Assembly (NCBI RefSeq): GCF_018139145.2
Contig: NC_059477.1
Span: 17,161,522-17,225,521 of the forward strand
Direction of reading: 5' to 3'
DNA: 64,000 nt
DNA from: Gymnogyps californianus
Taxonomy: Eukaryota; Chordata; Aves; Accipitriformes; Cathartidae
In this document: one piece after another, positions 22,630-33,935 of the stretch
Layout of the letters: each line of letters starts with the position of its first letter
Position numbering within the stretch: the stretch's first letter is position 1
Notes under the pieces: generated by a model
The model's input: only the letters and a program-made list of their open reading frames with translations
Told to the model about the DNA's origin: nothing
The model's database searches: none
Position numbers and translations under genes: made by a program

Positions 22630-25600
22630 AAGTAGATTAGATTTGGCATCATCCTTTAATTTTGCAACAGGAAAATAATAGGAGTAACTTAATGAGATTT
22701 TTGGTTGCTCAGGTCCCCTGTTCTCTCAGTAACCCCTATCCGCAATGAACAACATGATACTTTGTCCATAGATTTTAAGTAAAGTTTATGATCCTCTAGT
22801 ATAAGAGTTTTGTTATGTACACACCTGTCAGCCTACAGGATAATTTTGGAGTGTATTGTTCACAGCCTTCTTTAACTCCCTGCTGAAATGAAACTTAATT
22901 TCAGCAAACAACAGTGTGTCCATGATTTCTGTGCACTTTCACTGAAACTTAATCACACTAGATATAAGGCAGCATTCTGGTTTATCACAGGAAGGACTGT
23001 GCCCCAGAAAAAAATAAACTGTAAAGTATTCAAAATATTCACATTGTTGATGCAACTCACAGGGACACACTAGAGTGTCTAGGGCAAATGATGCTAATTT
23101 TGAAGCCAGCGCATTTGAACTAGGGAGACCTGAAAGCCAAAGAAGATGCCAACAGTGAGGTCCGCAGCTCAAGCATGCACCCACAAGCACAAATCATCTA
23201 AATCACAAACCAATGCCGTGTGGGAGCTAAGCTGTTGACTCTCTTCATGGCACAATAGGGATTATTTGGCCAGAACACCTTGGCGGCTCTTGTTACAGAC
23301 AGGCACCAGGCCCAGAACTGTCATCACTCAGTCAAAAGAGTACTCCTCAGGAAATGCAGAGACGCTGAAATTTTGCACTAAAAAATGGATGTCAATGTCC
23401 AACTATGTGTATGAACCCAAGAATTCATTTCATTGTTTGCCTGCAAAACCCAAGACTTCCTAATCCTTTTCCTGCAGTCCTTAGAGTGAACACAATTGTA
23501 ACTAATATGTTAGTGTAGGCAGAAAGCACTCTGCAGTGTATCAGGAAAGAATCCCATAGAAACAGATTAGCAGCTGTTCTAGAAAACCAAACAAGCCTCT
23601 AAATTAAATGCAGCTTCACTTTGATGCTGGCGAATAAAGCGCTTTTGGTGCCCTTGAGATGCCTTTCTCTAAACAGAAGTTCCCATTGTGACATTCCTGT
23701 ACAGAGCAGTAACGACATGGTTTTACTTTCTGTTTGATAAAGGTGCATGCTTTAAGTCTGACAACATTCATGATACCTTGCTGCCTATCAGCACTTTGAA
23801 CAAAGCCCTTTTTTTCACTAGAAAACAGTGCTGATGATACATTATTAATTTAGGAATAAAATTGCAGGTTATCAAATGGTATTTTAGAAGATGTTCTCAA
23901 ACACTGAGTTGTATGATCCAAAATTGAGATTTCATAACAGTTAATAATCTACTTAAACATTAAACATCATCTGCACAGTGCCACTATTGTGCAGTCAGTC
24001 ACGATGCAGTCTAAATAATATCTAAGTGAAAATTCTGTTATTTCTGCTAGGTGCATCTCATTATTATTCTTACTACTCCCCTCTAATTTGTGGACCAAGA
24101 ATCCAGCAATTTTACATAATGAACGTTAGCTAACAACATAAGGTTTTCTATGCAGGAGAGTGAAAGAATGACTGATAGAGAATATAATAATGGAATAATA
24201 ATCTGTTGAATAGTCTATTCAAAATATTTCTCAAATTATTTTAGACGTTAACTGAGCCCTCTTATGGCAAATTTTCAGTGGTGTCAAAGCTGTTATCCTT
24301 AGCTGATAAAAGACATCACATATAAAACACTGACTTCAATGAGACTTTGTAAAAAGAACAGGAGAAAAACTTGAGAAGATACTTAGGAACCTGATTTTAC
24401 ATATCTGTTTTTTAAATCGTGGCTTCTTTGTGACCTACATGAATGCAACTTTGCTGAACATGAGTTGCTTGGATTTGGATTAGCTAATTTGATGGATTAG
24501 CTATATCACACTCTGGACATATCACACTCTGTTAGCTATACAGAGAGCCTAGGGCAACTCAAACCCTAATTTAAGCACTTCCTGTAAAAACCAGATGCTG
24601 AGTGGGATTGATCCACGCCTCCACTCGTGGTGAGGTGGGCCTTCCAGGCGAAGCACAGCCAGATGAAAGATCATTTTGACGCAACAGTGCTGCTGCTTCT
24701 TGACGACAGGTAGCCTCTGCCTCCCCTCTCAGCTTCACAGTGTTCATCCCTACAGCAAAGAAAAAGAAACCTTGGCAAGGTCCCCACTGACCCCAGTGGG
24801 ACCAACAGGCAGGTTAATGGCAGCATCCAACAATATCCAGTTTTCCTTTCAGCAGCAAATACAACTTCTGTAATACCTCAAAGACTACAACATAGAAAAA
24901 GAAATGCAACCCCATGGAAATTAGTGACAGTACTGACTGTTGGTTTCACCAAGTCACCATTTCATCTACAGCCCAGTTTTCTTGCTAGCTGAGGTATCTC
25001 CGTACCACAGTGAGTTGCTTGGTGTAGATATAACATCTTGCTTCAGACCTTCACCTTGAACAAACTCAGCACTTATCCAGCTGCTGCCACAGCTCTGGGA
25101 AACATCAGGGAGCCGAAGCTCTGATGCATACCAGTTGTGGCAAAAAACGTTTCTTTCCCTTCGTTTGAATTTTTAATGTCCCACTGGAACATGCTCCCAG
25201 ATTAACAAATTTCAGTACATCCACATCCCCGAACAGAAGCTACAGTGGTTAGTCAGCCTTGTGGGAAGTCAGTGTTGTGCTCTGACTTTGTGTCACTCGG
25301 TGGACTGAGTGATAGCTGCTCAATTCTCTGCAAATGTAGTCATTACATACCATCATATATTGCAGGTTTTGTTACGCACTTTTTTAAAGAAAGTGCTGAA
25401 AACATAGAAATCAGGTCATTTGAAATTTCAGCATGTCTTGTCTTCTCTGAAAGCACTTACCTTGTTAAATTAATGGTCTACCAGTGGTGGTTAAATGAAG
25501 CTTTCATTATGTTATCTATCACCTCTACAGACTGCTTCAAATAAAAACAAGACCGCATCCTTCTCCTGAAATTTGCTGTCTACATTTTTGTTCTTGGCAA

Positions 25601-25999
25601 AATTGGACACTTATTCTATTATCTATTAAGCAAAGTTCCAGATATGTTTGCTGACACTTAAAAACTCATAAGTAGAAAATGTTTTGCTCATAATAATGTT
25701 TACATGATTAGATGCATTTTTAATTAAAAGTAGCAGAAGACATTAGATCATAGAAATGAAATAACCGCCTCATTGACTGATTTATTGGAAAGATTTAACA
25801 AGAACATTTTACTCCAATAATGGTGATAGCACTGGTTTCCTGTTTAATGTATGTTTTCAGATATATTTAGCCCACAAATATTTCAGAGCTATCTCAAGCA
25901 TAATATCAAGTTGTTATGGAGGAGCTGTATAGAAATAATCAGAAATACCAGATTTGAGTTACAAATATGTCTTTTTCCCCTTTGAATCTAGGTTGGGAA
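22630..25999. other. Non-coding unique DNA
   Basis: No gene is recognised. It includes a local 13-bp direct duplication at 24503-24531. The 99-codon plus frame at 25245-25544 has no family resemblance. Confidence 0.5.
24503..24531. repeat. 13-bp perfect direct repeat
   Basis: ATATCACACTCTG at 24503-24515 and 24519-24531, separated by 3 bp. Both sides are further flanked by TTAGCTAT-like sequence, so a slightly larger local duplication or inversion event is possible. Confidence 0.85.
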
Positions 26000-27440
26000 A
26001 GTTAAAAAAGGGTTCATTGTATTAAATGTTAAACATAAATTGGAAGATGCAAAGATTGAACAAATTAAATAATTTTGAAGCAATGGCGCTATAAATAAAT
26101 ATAATAAACAGAATAACAGCCTTAAGAGATTACATATGATTTAAAGTTAGCTGCAGCTCCCATGTCATCATAATTTTTAAGGTAAAGACGTATTTGAAGT
26201 GATAAGTTACCAAGTTCCAAGAAGAAAGCTTTTCAGTAAATATCGAGAATAAACCACTACTTCGCGATTGATTTTCATATCCGTTCTCTGCATGTATTTT
26301 ATTCAGGCAAATTATTTCAGTAGCAAAATATATTATGCAGAATCAAGTTTCTGTCATGATCAAAAGACTCATTAATGTATAAACTGATGTATTACTTGAG
26401 TTAATGAGTTTTATTTGTAAAGGCTTTGTCTTTGTGAAATAGTTCCCGCCAAATAAAGAAATAGCTGCTTTAACCTCATGAACAGTGAATCCTTCAGCAA
26501 TTACAAGCAGATTGTCCCCAGGTGTCATGTAACTTTGTTAGGTTTATCTCAGTTTGCTTTGTTTAACCTGCCCCACACATCATCGTCTGATTCTGATCAT
26601 TGGTATTAAAACAAAAAAAAAGTGGAAAACAGTGAAATCTTTCTCACTGATTTTGAATCACAGACATCTGAAACCAGCATCAATTTTAAGGTGTTTTATA
26701 GCATTTCTCGGCAGACTCTATAAAGCAATGATGATCTTAATGCCAAATGGTTCCATAACCAGCAGGAACGTTGTACAGTCAGTGAATGAAATCACTTGGG
26801 CATTACTCATGCTTGTATTACCAGGGCCGTTATCTCTTTGCAAGCATTCATTACTGCAGTGATTCAAAAATAAAACCAACTTCACAGCTTTCTTTTAATT
26901 TAAAAGAGATTAAATAACTATCTGTATGAGGAACATACCCTAGCTCCATAGCTATTTGTGCATACAAAACCAATTTAAAAGCAATAGAGCAAGCTGGCAG
27001 TGGTACGATATAATAGCTCCTCATTTTATAATACTACCCAGAAGTCTCACTCAAGCAGACTAAACATTCTTCAATGATTGTCAAGTATTTGAGTTTACCT
27101 GAACTATGAGGAATTTTCATTCAATATCTGCGGTAGAGACTGCAGACAAGATGGAATAATTTGCGGTGCATGACAGCTCTATCCTGAGCCAATTCTTTTG
27201 ACATTTCTACAGTTCCAGTGTGGACCTGACAAATTAATACCCAGGGAAGATTGTAACTTTGAAGTTAAAAGCGCAATTATTCCAGTTGAATGTAAAATAT
27301 TTTCATAACATGAAGGGCCTATGAGGCAGCAATTCATTTGCAAGACTACAAGATAGAAGGTTTAACATCAGTCATGCAAATGGCATTTTAATCTTTTCCC
27401 ATCCTGAACAGAAATAGTTGCAGGGCCTCCTGGAAATCAG
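26000..27440. promoter_or_regulatory. Candidate conserved non-coding element cluster
   Basis: This 1.4 kb lacks repeats and open frames but is dense in homeodomain-type TAAT/ATTA cores and other factor-like sites. There is an exact POU octamer ATGCAAAT (27374-27381), and an inverted pair ACTCATTAA (26367-26375) / TTAATGAGT (26401-26409). Such texture is typical of vertebrate developmental enhancers in gene deserts. This is an impression from motif content only; conservation was not measured. Confidence 0.25.
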
Positions 27441-30082
27441 TAATATGACCATCCTCAAATGCTTTCCTTTTTTATAATTAGAATATCTGATTCTCCTACA
27501 TGGTTAGGAATCCCCTAGTGACAATTTCCCCAGTGCTCATGAAGAGAACAAATCTCTGGTTTAGAGGGTGCGTAGGAAAAATAAAATTAATGTCATCTGT
27601 AGGAAGAGGACTAGATGTGAATGATGTGTGAAACCAACAGAGCTGGACTCCTGCACACAGAACCCTGACTATTCTATTCTGCACATGATGTTAAATTTAA
27701 ATAGTTACAGACAACAACAACAAAAGACCCCAGCAAACACAGACACCTCTCAACAAATAGAGCAGCTCCCAAAAGAAAGCTAATGATTGAGGCTGAGATT
27801 TTGTAGCGGGAATTTTTGGCATGAATGTGAGGCTGATCACCTGTTATTTTTTTAACTTGGTGCCTGTATGTTTGTATGCGCACTGCATATAATTATATAT
27901 CAATATATGAAACCATGAGCAGAGAGATAACCCATCCATCCATTAGAGTCGCACACACGGTAAGCAGAGCTAACCCAAGAACTCTGTCATTCTTTCTGGT
28001 AAACAACAGTCTGAAATCTTTTCCTCAAAGGAAAAAGATGGAGACAGATTCTGCTAAGAGAGGTCGTTTGCTTCATTGGGAGCCACGACTATCTTATTCT
28101 CCATCACTATTTTCATGGCAGCATATCTAAATGGAAGTTTCTGATTGTTTTGAGTTTACTAAATTTAGGCATTCAGTAAAAATGAATTTGTTGTGCTGTT
28201 CTGCATATACCGAGGCTCTCTTGCAAAATAATCTTTTACACCTATATTTCTTTGCACAATATGAAATAAAGTTCTGATCCATTGAAATGAGAGGGAAATT
28301 CCCAATAAATACAGAATTTCACTAGTAGTGCTAAAACCAGGGAAGAACAGCACTCAGATGTAAGGAATAAATAAAAATGAAGCAAAAGCTCTTCTATTTC
28401 CTGCTGTCAACAATAGTGTAGTTTTGCAAGTAGGTTTGGGAGTAATAGATTTGAATTCAAGTTCCCTGAGCGCCTAGCGTATAAATTCTCACATGCATGT
28501 GCGTGTGGCTTATGAATGACACTATCACCTATTTTGTTTATTAACTAGCTGTTTTATTTATTACCTTGCTGTTCTAATTTTGAAATGACAAGGAATGGCA
28601 ACCCATGAAATTCAATTCTTGGTTCACAAACTGCACGTGTATCACAACTCCATGGCCACAGAGTTGTTCTTCAGTCGAGCAACGTTGAGTAATGCCTGAA
28701 AACACCCCATGAGACTCCTGGCTGCTGACACCAGAGTCCTTCCCCAGTCTGCCTGTCAAGAAACAAGGGGACAGGGAAATCTCCACATCAGCAACCATGT
28801 TCAACAGTAATGCCAGATGTGAAGCTCTCATTAACACTGAGTGAGATCCTGGCCCTCAGGAAATCAATGACCCCAAACAGATACATCCCCCTGAGACATG
28901 TTTATAACACAAGTATGCTGCTAACCATGTTAGCATTAATGAGCATCTAGGGAACAGAAGGCCTATACTTATCAAGACAGTATAGACAAAGTATAGACAG
29001 TATAGTACAGCAAGGCAGTAAGCTGAATCTTAAAATATATTTGAATCAATTGCTAATACGAATTAATATAAGTCAGTTCATATTCTATTGCCAGTTGTGT
29101 TAAGGCACTGTCCTGAAAATGGTTGGTTGGATATAGTAAATCAGAGTGGCCCTAAATTTCTACTTTAAGTAAATATGTCATGATCAATTCAATAGCATAA
29201 TCTTAGGGCAATCTCTCCTTTTGCATTTAGAGGTTTTTTTGGAGTTATTTTTTCTCTTTCATATTTATGAAGCAGAAGAAAGTAATATTGAAGCGGATGG
29301 TCATGGCAGAACACTGATTTCAAATAGGAGAGTGTGAGTCAACCTGTATCAAAATGCAGACAGGATAGATTAGGAGAGAACAGTGACCCTCTGATCAGGA
29401 ATTCAAAACTCACGTGAAAGGGGAGCCTGTGAATGCTTGTGGATATTTCAGACAAAGTGGGAACAGGTGAGGTTGCTACTGGGAGACCGAGTGGGCAGTG
29501 CTACCCGGAGGGAAGAAAACAACCAGTTTTTCTGTTGCTGGAGAGAGGCTGCAGCATTGCCCCTGTCCCACTTCTGGTATTCCTCACAAGGAAGTGCACA
29601 CATAAATAATGCCATTTTGTAAGAGCAAGTATTACAGCACCTGAAATGTTGAATGCAATAAATATTTCATTAAAATTCACAAATCCATATTTTTTTGCTT
29701 TCAGAAGTAATATATAAATTCAGATAAGGGCTGCAATTTGGGGAAGAGTCTAGAAAGAGTTCCTTACCTTCCAGAGGTGTTTCTGTATGTGTGTCAAGCC
29801 AGAAACATTCAAAATTAATGACTACAAAGTCCCACTTCCTGTATCATTCCTTCTGTAAACATCTTGTAATGAAGTCTGGATCTTGAGGCATGCAAGATTT
29901 TTTTTTTCTGTGCTTACACATTGGCTATATATTCAGGTTTCTGCATACTACTGTATCACTTTCAAAGATATTTGGCCAGGTCAGTTCAGAGACTCTGGGG
30001 AAAATACTTTAAAATGAAGCAGTTAAAAAATATTAGAAAGCAGATTTTAAAAAGCAAGCCTCTGTGTTCAACTTTGTGCATG
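27441..30082. other. Non-coding unique DNA
   Basis: No gene is recognised. It contains a short AGTATAGAC tandem (28979-29005) and a 12-bp palindrome CACATGCATGTG (28490-28501). All open frames are under 90 codons. Confidence 0.5.
28979..29005. repeat. AGTATAGAC short tandem, about three copies
   Basis: AGTATAGAC starts at 28979 and 28990, with a partial third copy (AGTATAG) at 28999. The spacing is slightly irregular. Confidence 0.75.
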
Positions 30083-31195
30083 TATTCATGGAATTTAAAG
30101 CAGAAAGGACCATCAGATACTGCTGTCTCATGACCTGCTAAACACCTGTTAACCTGATGTTTTGGGAATTACTAATATGTGACTTGCATTTGATTAGAGC
30201 CTATCCTACTGAAGATCATCAATTCTTTATTTGAAAGAAATGTATGAGTGTAAGTACATGATCTCCAAAAGCAGCTCATTCTAGCGGTTCATCTAATAAC
30301 AACTGATGTTCATCTAAGGTTCATCTAGCATGCCTCATTTAAATTTGTCTGGCTTCAGCTTCCAGGCACTGGTTCTTGTTATGGTTTTTTCCACTAGGTT
30401 AAAGAATCTGCAATATGTATTTCTTCTTTTTATGTGGTGGCTATTTGTGCGTGGTAGTCAAATTGCCTCTTTTCAGTGAACAGACTGAATTCTTTGCCTC
30501 CCTTATTCAAAAACATTTTTTTTTGCATCCACTTGTGTGGCTTTTTTTGCACGTTCAATACCCCTTTAGAATGTGGATACTGGAATGGAATTAATTGTTT
30601 CCGTATCATCTTTGTCAATGAGAGATTAGGAGTTAAAATTTTTTCTCTCTCATTTTCACCCTACATGTATGTATTTAGTGACAGCATAAGGGTTTGTTTA
30701 GTCAGAGCATAAGGATTTGTTTAGTTGTCCACTTTGACCCTAATTCTTCTTGAAAGTCACTGCTTTCCAATATATAGTCCCTTATGCTGGGCATGTGGTT
30801 TGCATTCATTGTCCCTAGACATATTTTTCATTTAGCTGTATCTGAATACGCTTTGCTTTAACTAGCCCAGCCTATCTTTTTTGAGATTCACCACTCTGCC
30901 CATCTTTGGGTCATCTGTAAATTTTATTCACCATGATTTTATGTGTACTTCCCAGTTCATTGATGTGAATATTCAGTACCGGTAGGAATGGTTGCAAATC
31001 CTTGTAAACCCTGAATAAAACCTCCTGCTTAAGTCTCAACTAAAAAGTTAATGCTACGCTGTATGAATAAATCACATATTAGATGGTTTTATTAGACAAA
31101 TCTAAAGAAATAGCTGTCAATAGGAACAGTATGCCAAATGTCTGACTGAAGCTTGTTACATTTAGGTAGTTACTTTTACCAACCACATTTTAAAG
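30083..31195 (-). mobile_element. Ancient, highly diverged CR1 LINE (about 1.1 kb)
   Basis: Read on the plus strand this is the reverse complement of an old amniote CR1. The 3' tail is near 30083 (ATTCATGGAATTTAAAGCAGAA then GGACCATCAGAT). It is followed in the expected order by blocks for the carboxy-terminal region (AAATTTGTCTGGCTTCAGC, then CTTCCAGGCACTGGTTCTTG at 30343-30378), GTGGATACTGGAATGG (30572-30587), GTCACTGCTTTCC (30756-30768), the RT segment GGGTCATCTGTAAATTTTAT (30907-30926) with TCATTGATGTGAATATT (30958-30974), and CCAAATGTCTGACTGAAGC (31134-31152). All reading frames are destroyed by substitutions and indels. The match is to the older CR1 group abundant in turtles and crocodilians, recognised by block order rather than close identity. 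The borders are approximate. Confidence 0.75.
30683..30728. repeat. 23-bp tandem duplication inside the ancient CR1
   Basis: AGCATAAGGGTTTGTTTAG plus TCAG (30683-30705) is repeated as AGCATAAGGATTTGTTTAG plus TTGT (30706-30728), with three differences. The duplication arose after insertion of the LINE. Confidence 0.85.
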
Positions 31196-33729
31196 TTTTT
31201 CAGGGACTGAAATCAGGCTTTTGAAGTAACAAGATGGGACAATATGAAAAATTTCCAGAAGGCTGAAGAGGGCTCCTTTTTTGCTTTGAGCCTCTGCCTA
31301 TGAGTACTGTAATGCTCCTTCCTGCTCCTGGCTCTGTGATCCCAACATTTCACTCTTAAAGCTGCTATGAAATTAGTGGGTCACTGTAACTGAAAAGATT
31401 CCCTGTGTAAATGATGAGAAAAAGCTATCTGCAAAGGTTAGCTATCAGGTCAGAGAAGGTGGGAGAGAAAAGGAAGAACTGAGCATCCTTCAGTAGGAGA
31501 TAGCATGACTGACTCGCATGTTTGCTAATGCTGAGTTTAATCAGCATTGGTAAATGTCTGTTTGAATGGATTTAAACAATATGCCTTGGTTAAATATAGT
31601 GAGCAAAAAGAAAAAGAATGGGAAGCCCAATAGAGGTCTGCAAACTGTTTCACTCACCCAAGTCCCCTCTCTTCCTGGCTACAGTGTCTGACTCCCTTTC
31701 AGTGAAAGCAAGGCCTGAAGGGCACGGTCTATGACCAAGTGCAGACCCATATGAGCACTGTGGCTGGGGTCCTTTCCTGTGGAGCTTCATCTTGATTAAT
31801 TGTTCAGTTTATTCCTCCAGTGATGCTGACTGAGGAATTTTTGGAAATCAGTGTCTGCAAGCCATGTGAGACACGCACAACCCAGATACGCAGTCCATTC
31901 CCTGCAGTGGTGTCTCTTGGGTAGCCCAGCATGTGCTTGGGGTGCTTCTCAAAAAGGATGAAGCTGCATGAGAAGAAGGAGAGGGAGCGTCACTGGATTC
32001 CAACTGGCCACCACTGCTGAAGAACGGTAGTCCCAGTCTCCCCCTCCAAAACCTTTTCCTGCGCAATCCCATCTACTTACATTCATTATTTACATGGTGC
32101 CAGCTATGATATTCTTCTGAACTGCCATGAGATGCTGCAGCTCACTAATCCAGCACAAAACTAAACTTGCAAAAAGACAAAGCGGGCAGTTTTCTGCTGT
32201 ACTGCTGGAAGTGCCTTGTAGAAGGATGTTGTGAGTGTCGGGGGCTATGCAGAGCTGAGAGGCAGGAGCAGAGGCAGAGGAGAGCAGCAGGACAGGAAGA
32301 GCAGGAGTGGGACCTCCCTCAATGGCCACTGGGTATCAGAGGTACCCCACACTCTTGGGCTGTACTCCTGAGTCCTCCAGAGCCAGAATGAGCAACGCAG
32401 CTCCTGCCCACCAGCCACCTCAGAGATGTGGGCAGCTAAACACCTGCTTGGAAAAACCTCTTTCCCAGAGGTTATTTAGACTAGCTCGTTTCAAAATGTT
32501 TGTGTCTAAGATTTCCCTTAGCTATAGAAGGGCTATATCTACCTGTTTCCTAATACAGAACAGAACGATTTGTCAAGCTCTGCCTTTCCTGAATCTTTGT
32601 TACTAGGTTTTCCTGCCTGCTTTGAGTAATGTTGCGAGAGAGCTCCTAAGATTATTCTTGTTTCTGCTACTTTTAACATTTTCCAGCTTGCTAGTTTTCT
32701 AGCTTGTTGTATCATGTTTTCGTGCTCCATAAATCTTTTTTTTAAAATTGCCTCTTTTTTATTTTTAATTCTCCCAATAAAACAAATGCTCTCTTTTATT
32801 TTTCTTGGAATAAATATTTCTCCTTTTCCTCGTTTTCCTCAGATGTAAGACAGTAAATACACAGGTGTGCATAGATCTCAATGCACCTTGGCTCAGAATA
32901 TGCAGGAAACACAATGTGATCATTCGTTCACACATTCTTCTGAAAATTTCAGTTCTAGCCACAAATAGTAAAAGGCTGACATTAAAATATCTTTTAAAAT
33001 AAATAGGTAAACCTCATAAACATTCACATTTTAATGAAGATATAACTTCCTAAGCTGATCAAATAATAAAATCTTTTAAAGAGAGTATTTATTTCAGAGA
33101 AATCAAGTAGTATCACCTGCTATATAATCCACAATAGCTAAATTAGTCAGTGTAGGGTTTTTACTCTGTACTAGAAACTATGTTTGCAGTGTACAAATAA
33201 GGTAAACCCAAATAGCTCTATACCAGGTCAATCAGTATTACTCTCTTTAATCAGAAATATCCCAAGGTTATTCTTTAAGGACTTTCTTTTAAAAGACTTT
33301 CAATTTAAGAAGGAGATGAAGGGACATTCTTTGTGAGATTAGACAGGGAATGATTTTACAAGTGGACATAAAATCCATGCCTCATAATTTGGAAGGTTTC
33401 ATTGTGCGATTTACTAGGCTTTTGTTGGAGTTCTGCTTTGGTTTAGGCTTTTGTTGCTTTAATTTGCAAAATATCTTATTCTGACAATTACTAGTATCAT
33501 GTGGGTGGAGAACAAGACCCTGTTTGTCCAATTCCCCCAGAAAAACTACAGAGATTAAAAGACATCCATGCAAGAAAACCAATGCCCTATCTCCTGGGGT
33601 TCTTCTAAACTGACATCCACTGAAATTTTCTTTAGGCTGCCAGAGAGCAAATAAACATTAAAACTTCTGGTTTTTCCTTTCGTTCTCTGTAAATAAAGGA
33701 GCGTCTATAGATACTTGGGTTGAAACACT
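31196..33729. other. Non-coding unique DNA
   Basis: No gene or repeat is recognised. Overlapping chance frames on both strands at 31848-32606 (up to 99 codons) reflect a local GC-richer patch. None resembles a known protein. Confidence 0.5.
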
Positions 33730-33935
33730 GACTATTCATTCCATAATAGCTCTTTTATAGCCCACTGTGGATGATAATGATGTAATTACAGTCCTCTTAA
33801 GGCTACATTGTCTACATGATAAACTAGCAATTACCTGATTAGAAAAATTTTGGAGTCCAATATTAAGTATACAATAGACCACAAGTCTGGTCAGCCATGC
33901 AATTATGGAACCAGAACTCATGCTGTTCCTAATCA
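33730..33935. promoter_or_regulatory. Candidate regulatory element with clustered factor-like motifs
   Basis: Within 24 bp there are a TEAD/MCAT-type CATTCC (33737-33742), a near-CArG CCATAATAGC (33741-33750) and a MEF2-like CTTTTATAG (33752-33760). They are followed by several homeodomain cores, including TAATTA (33783-33788) and two further AATTA. Motif reading only; muscle or mesoderm activity would be speculation. Confidence 0.2.
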
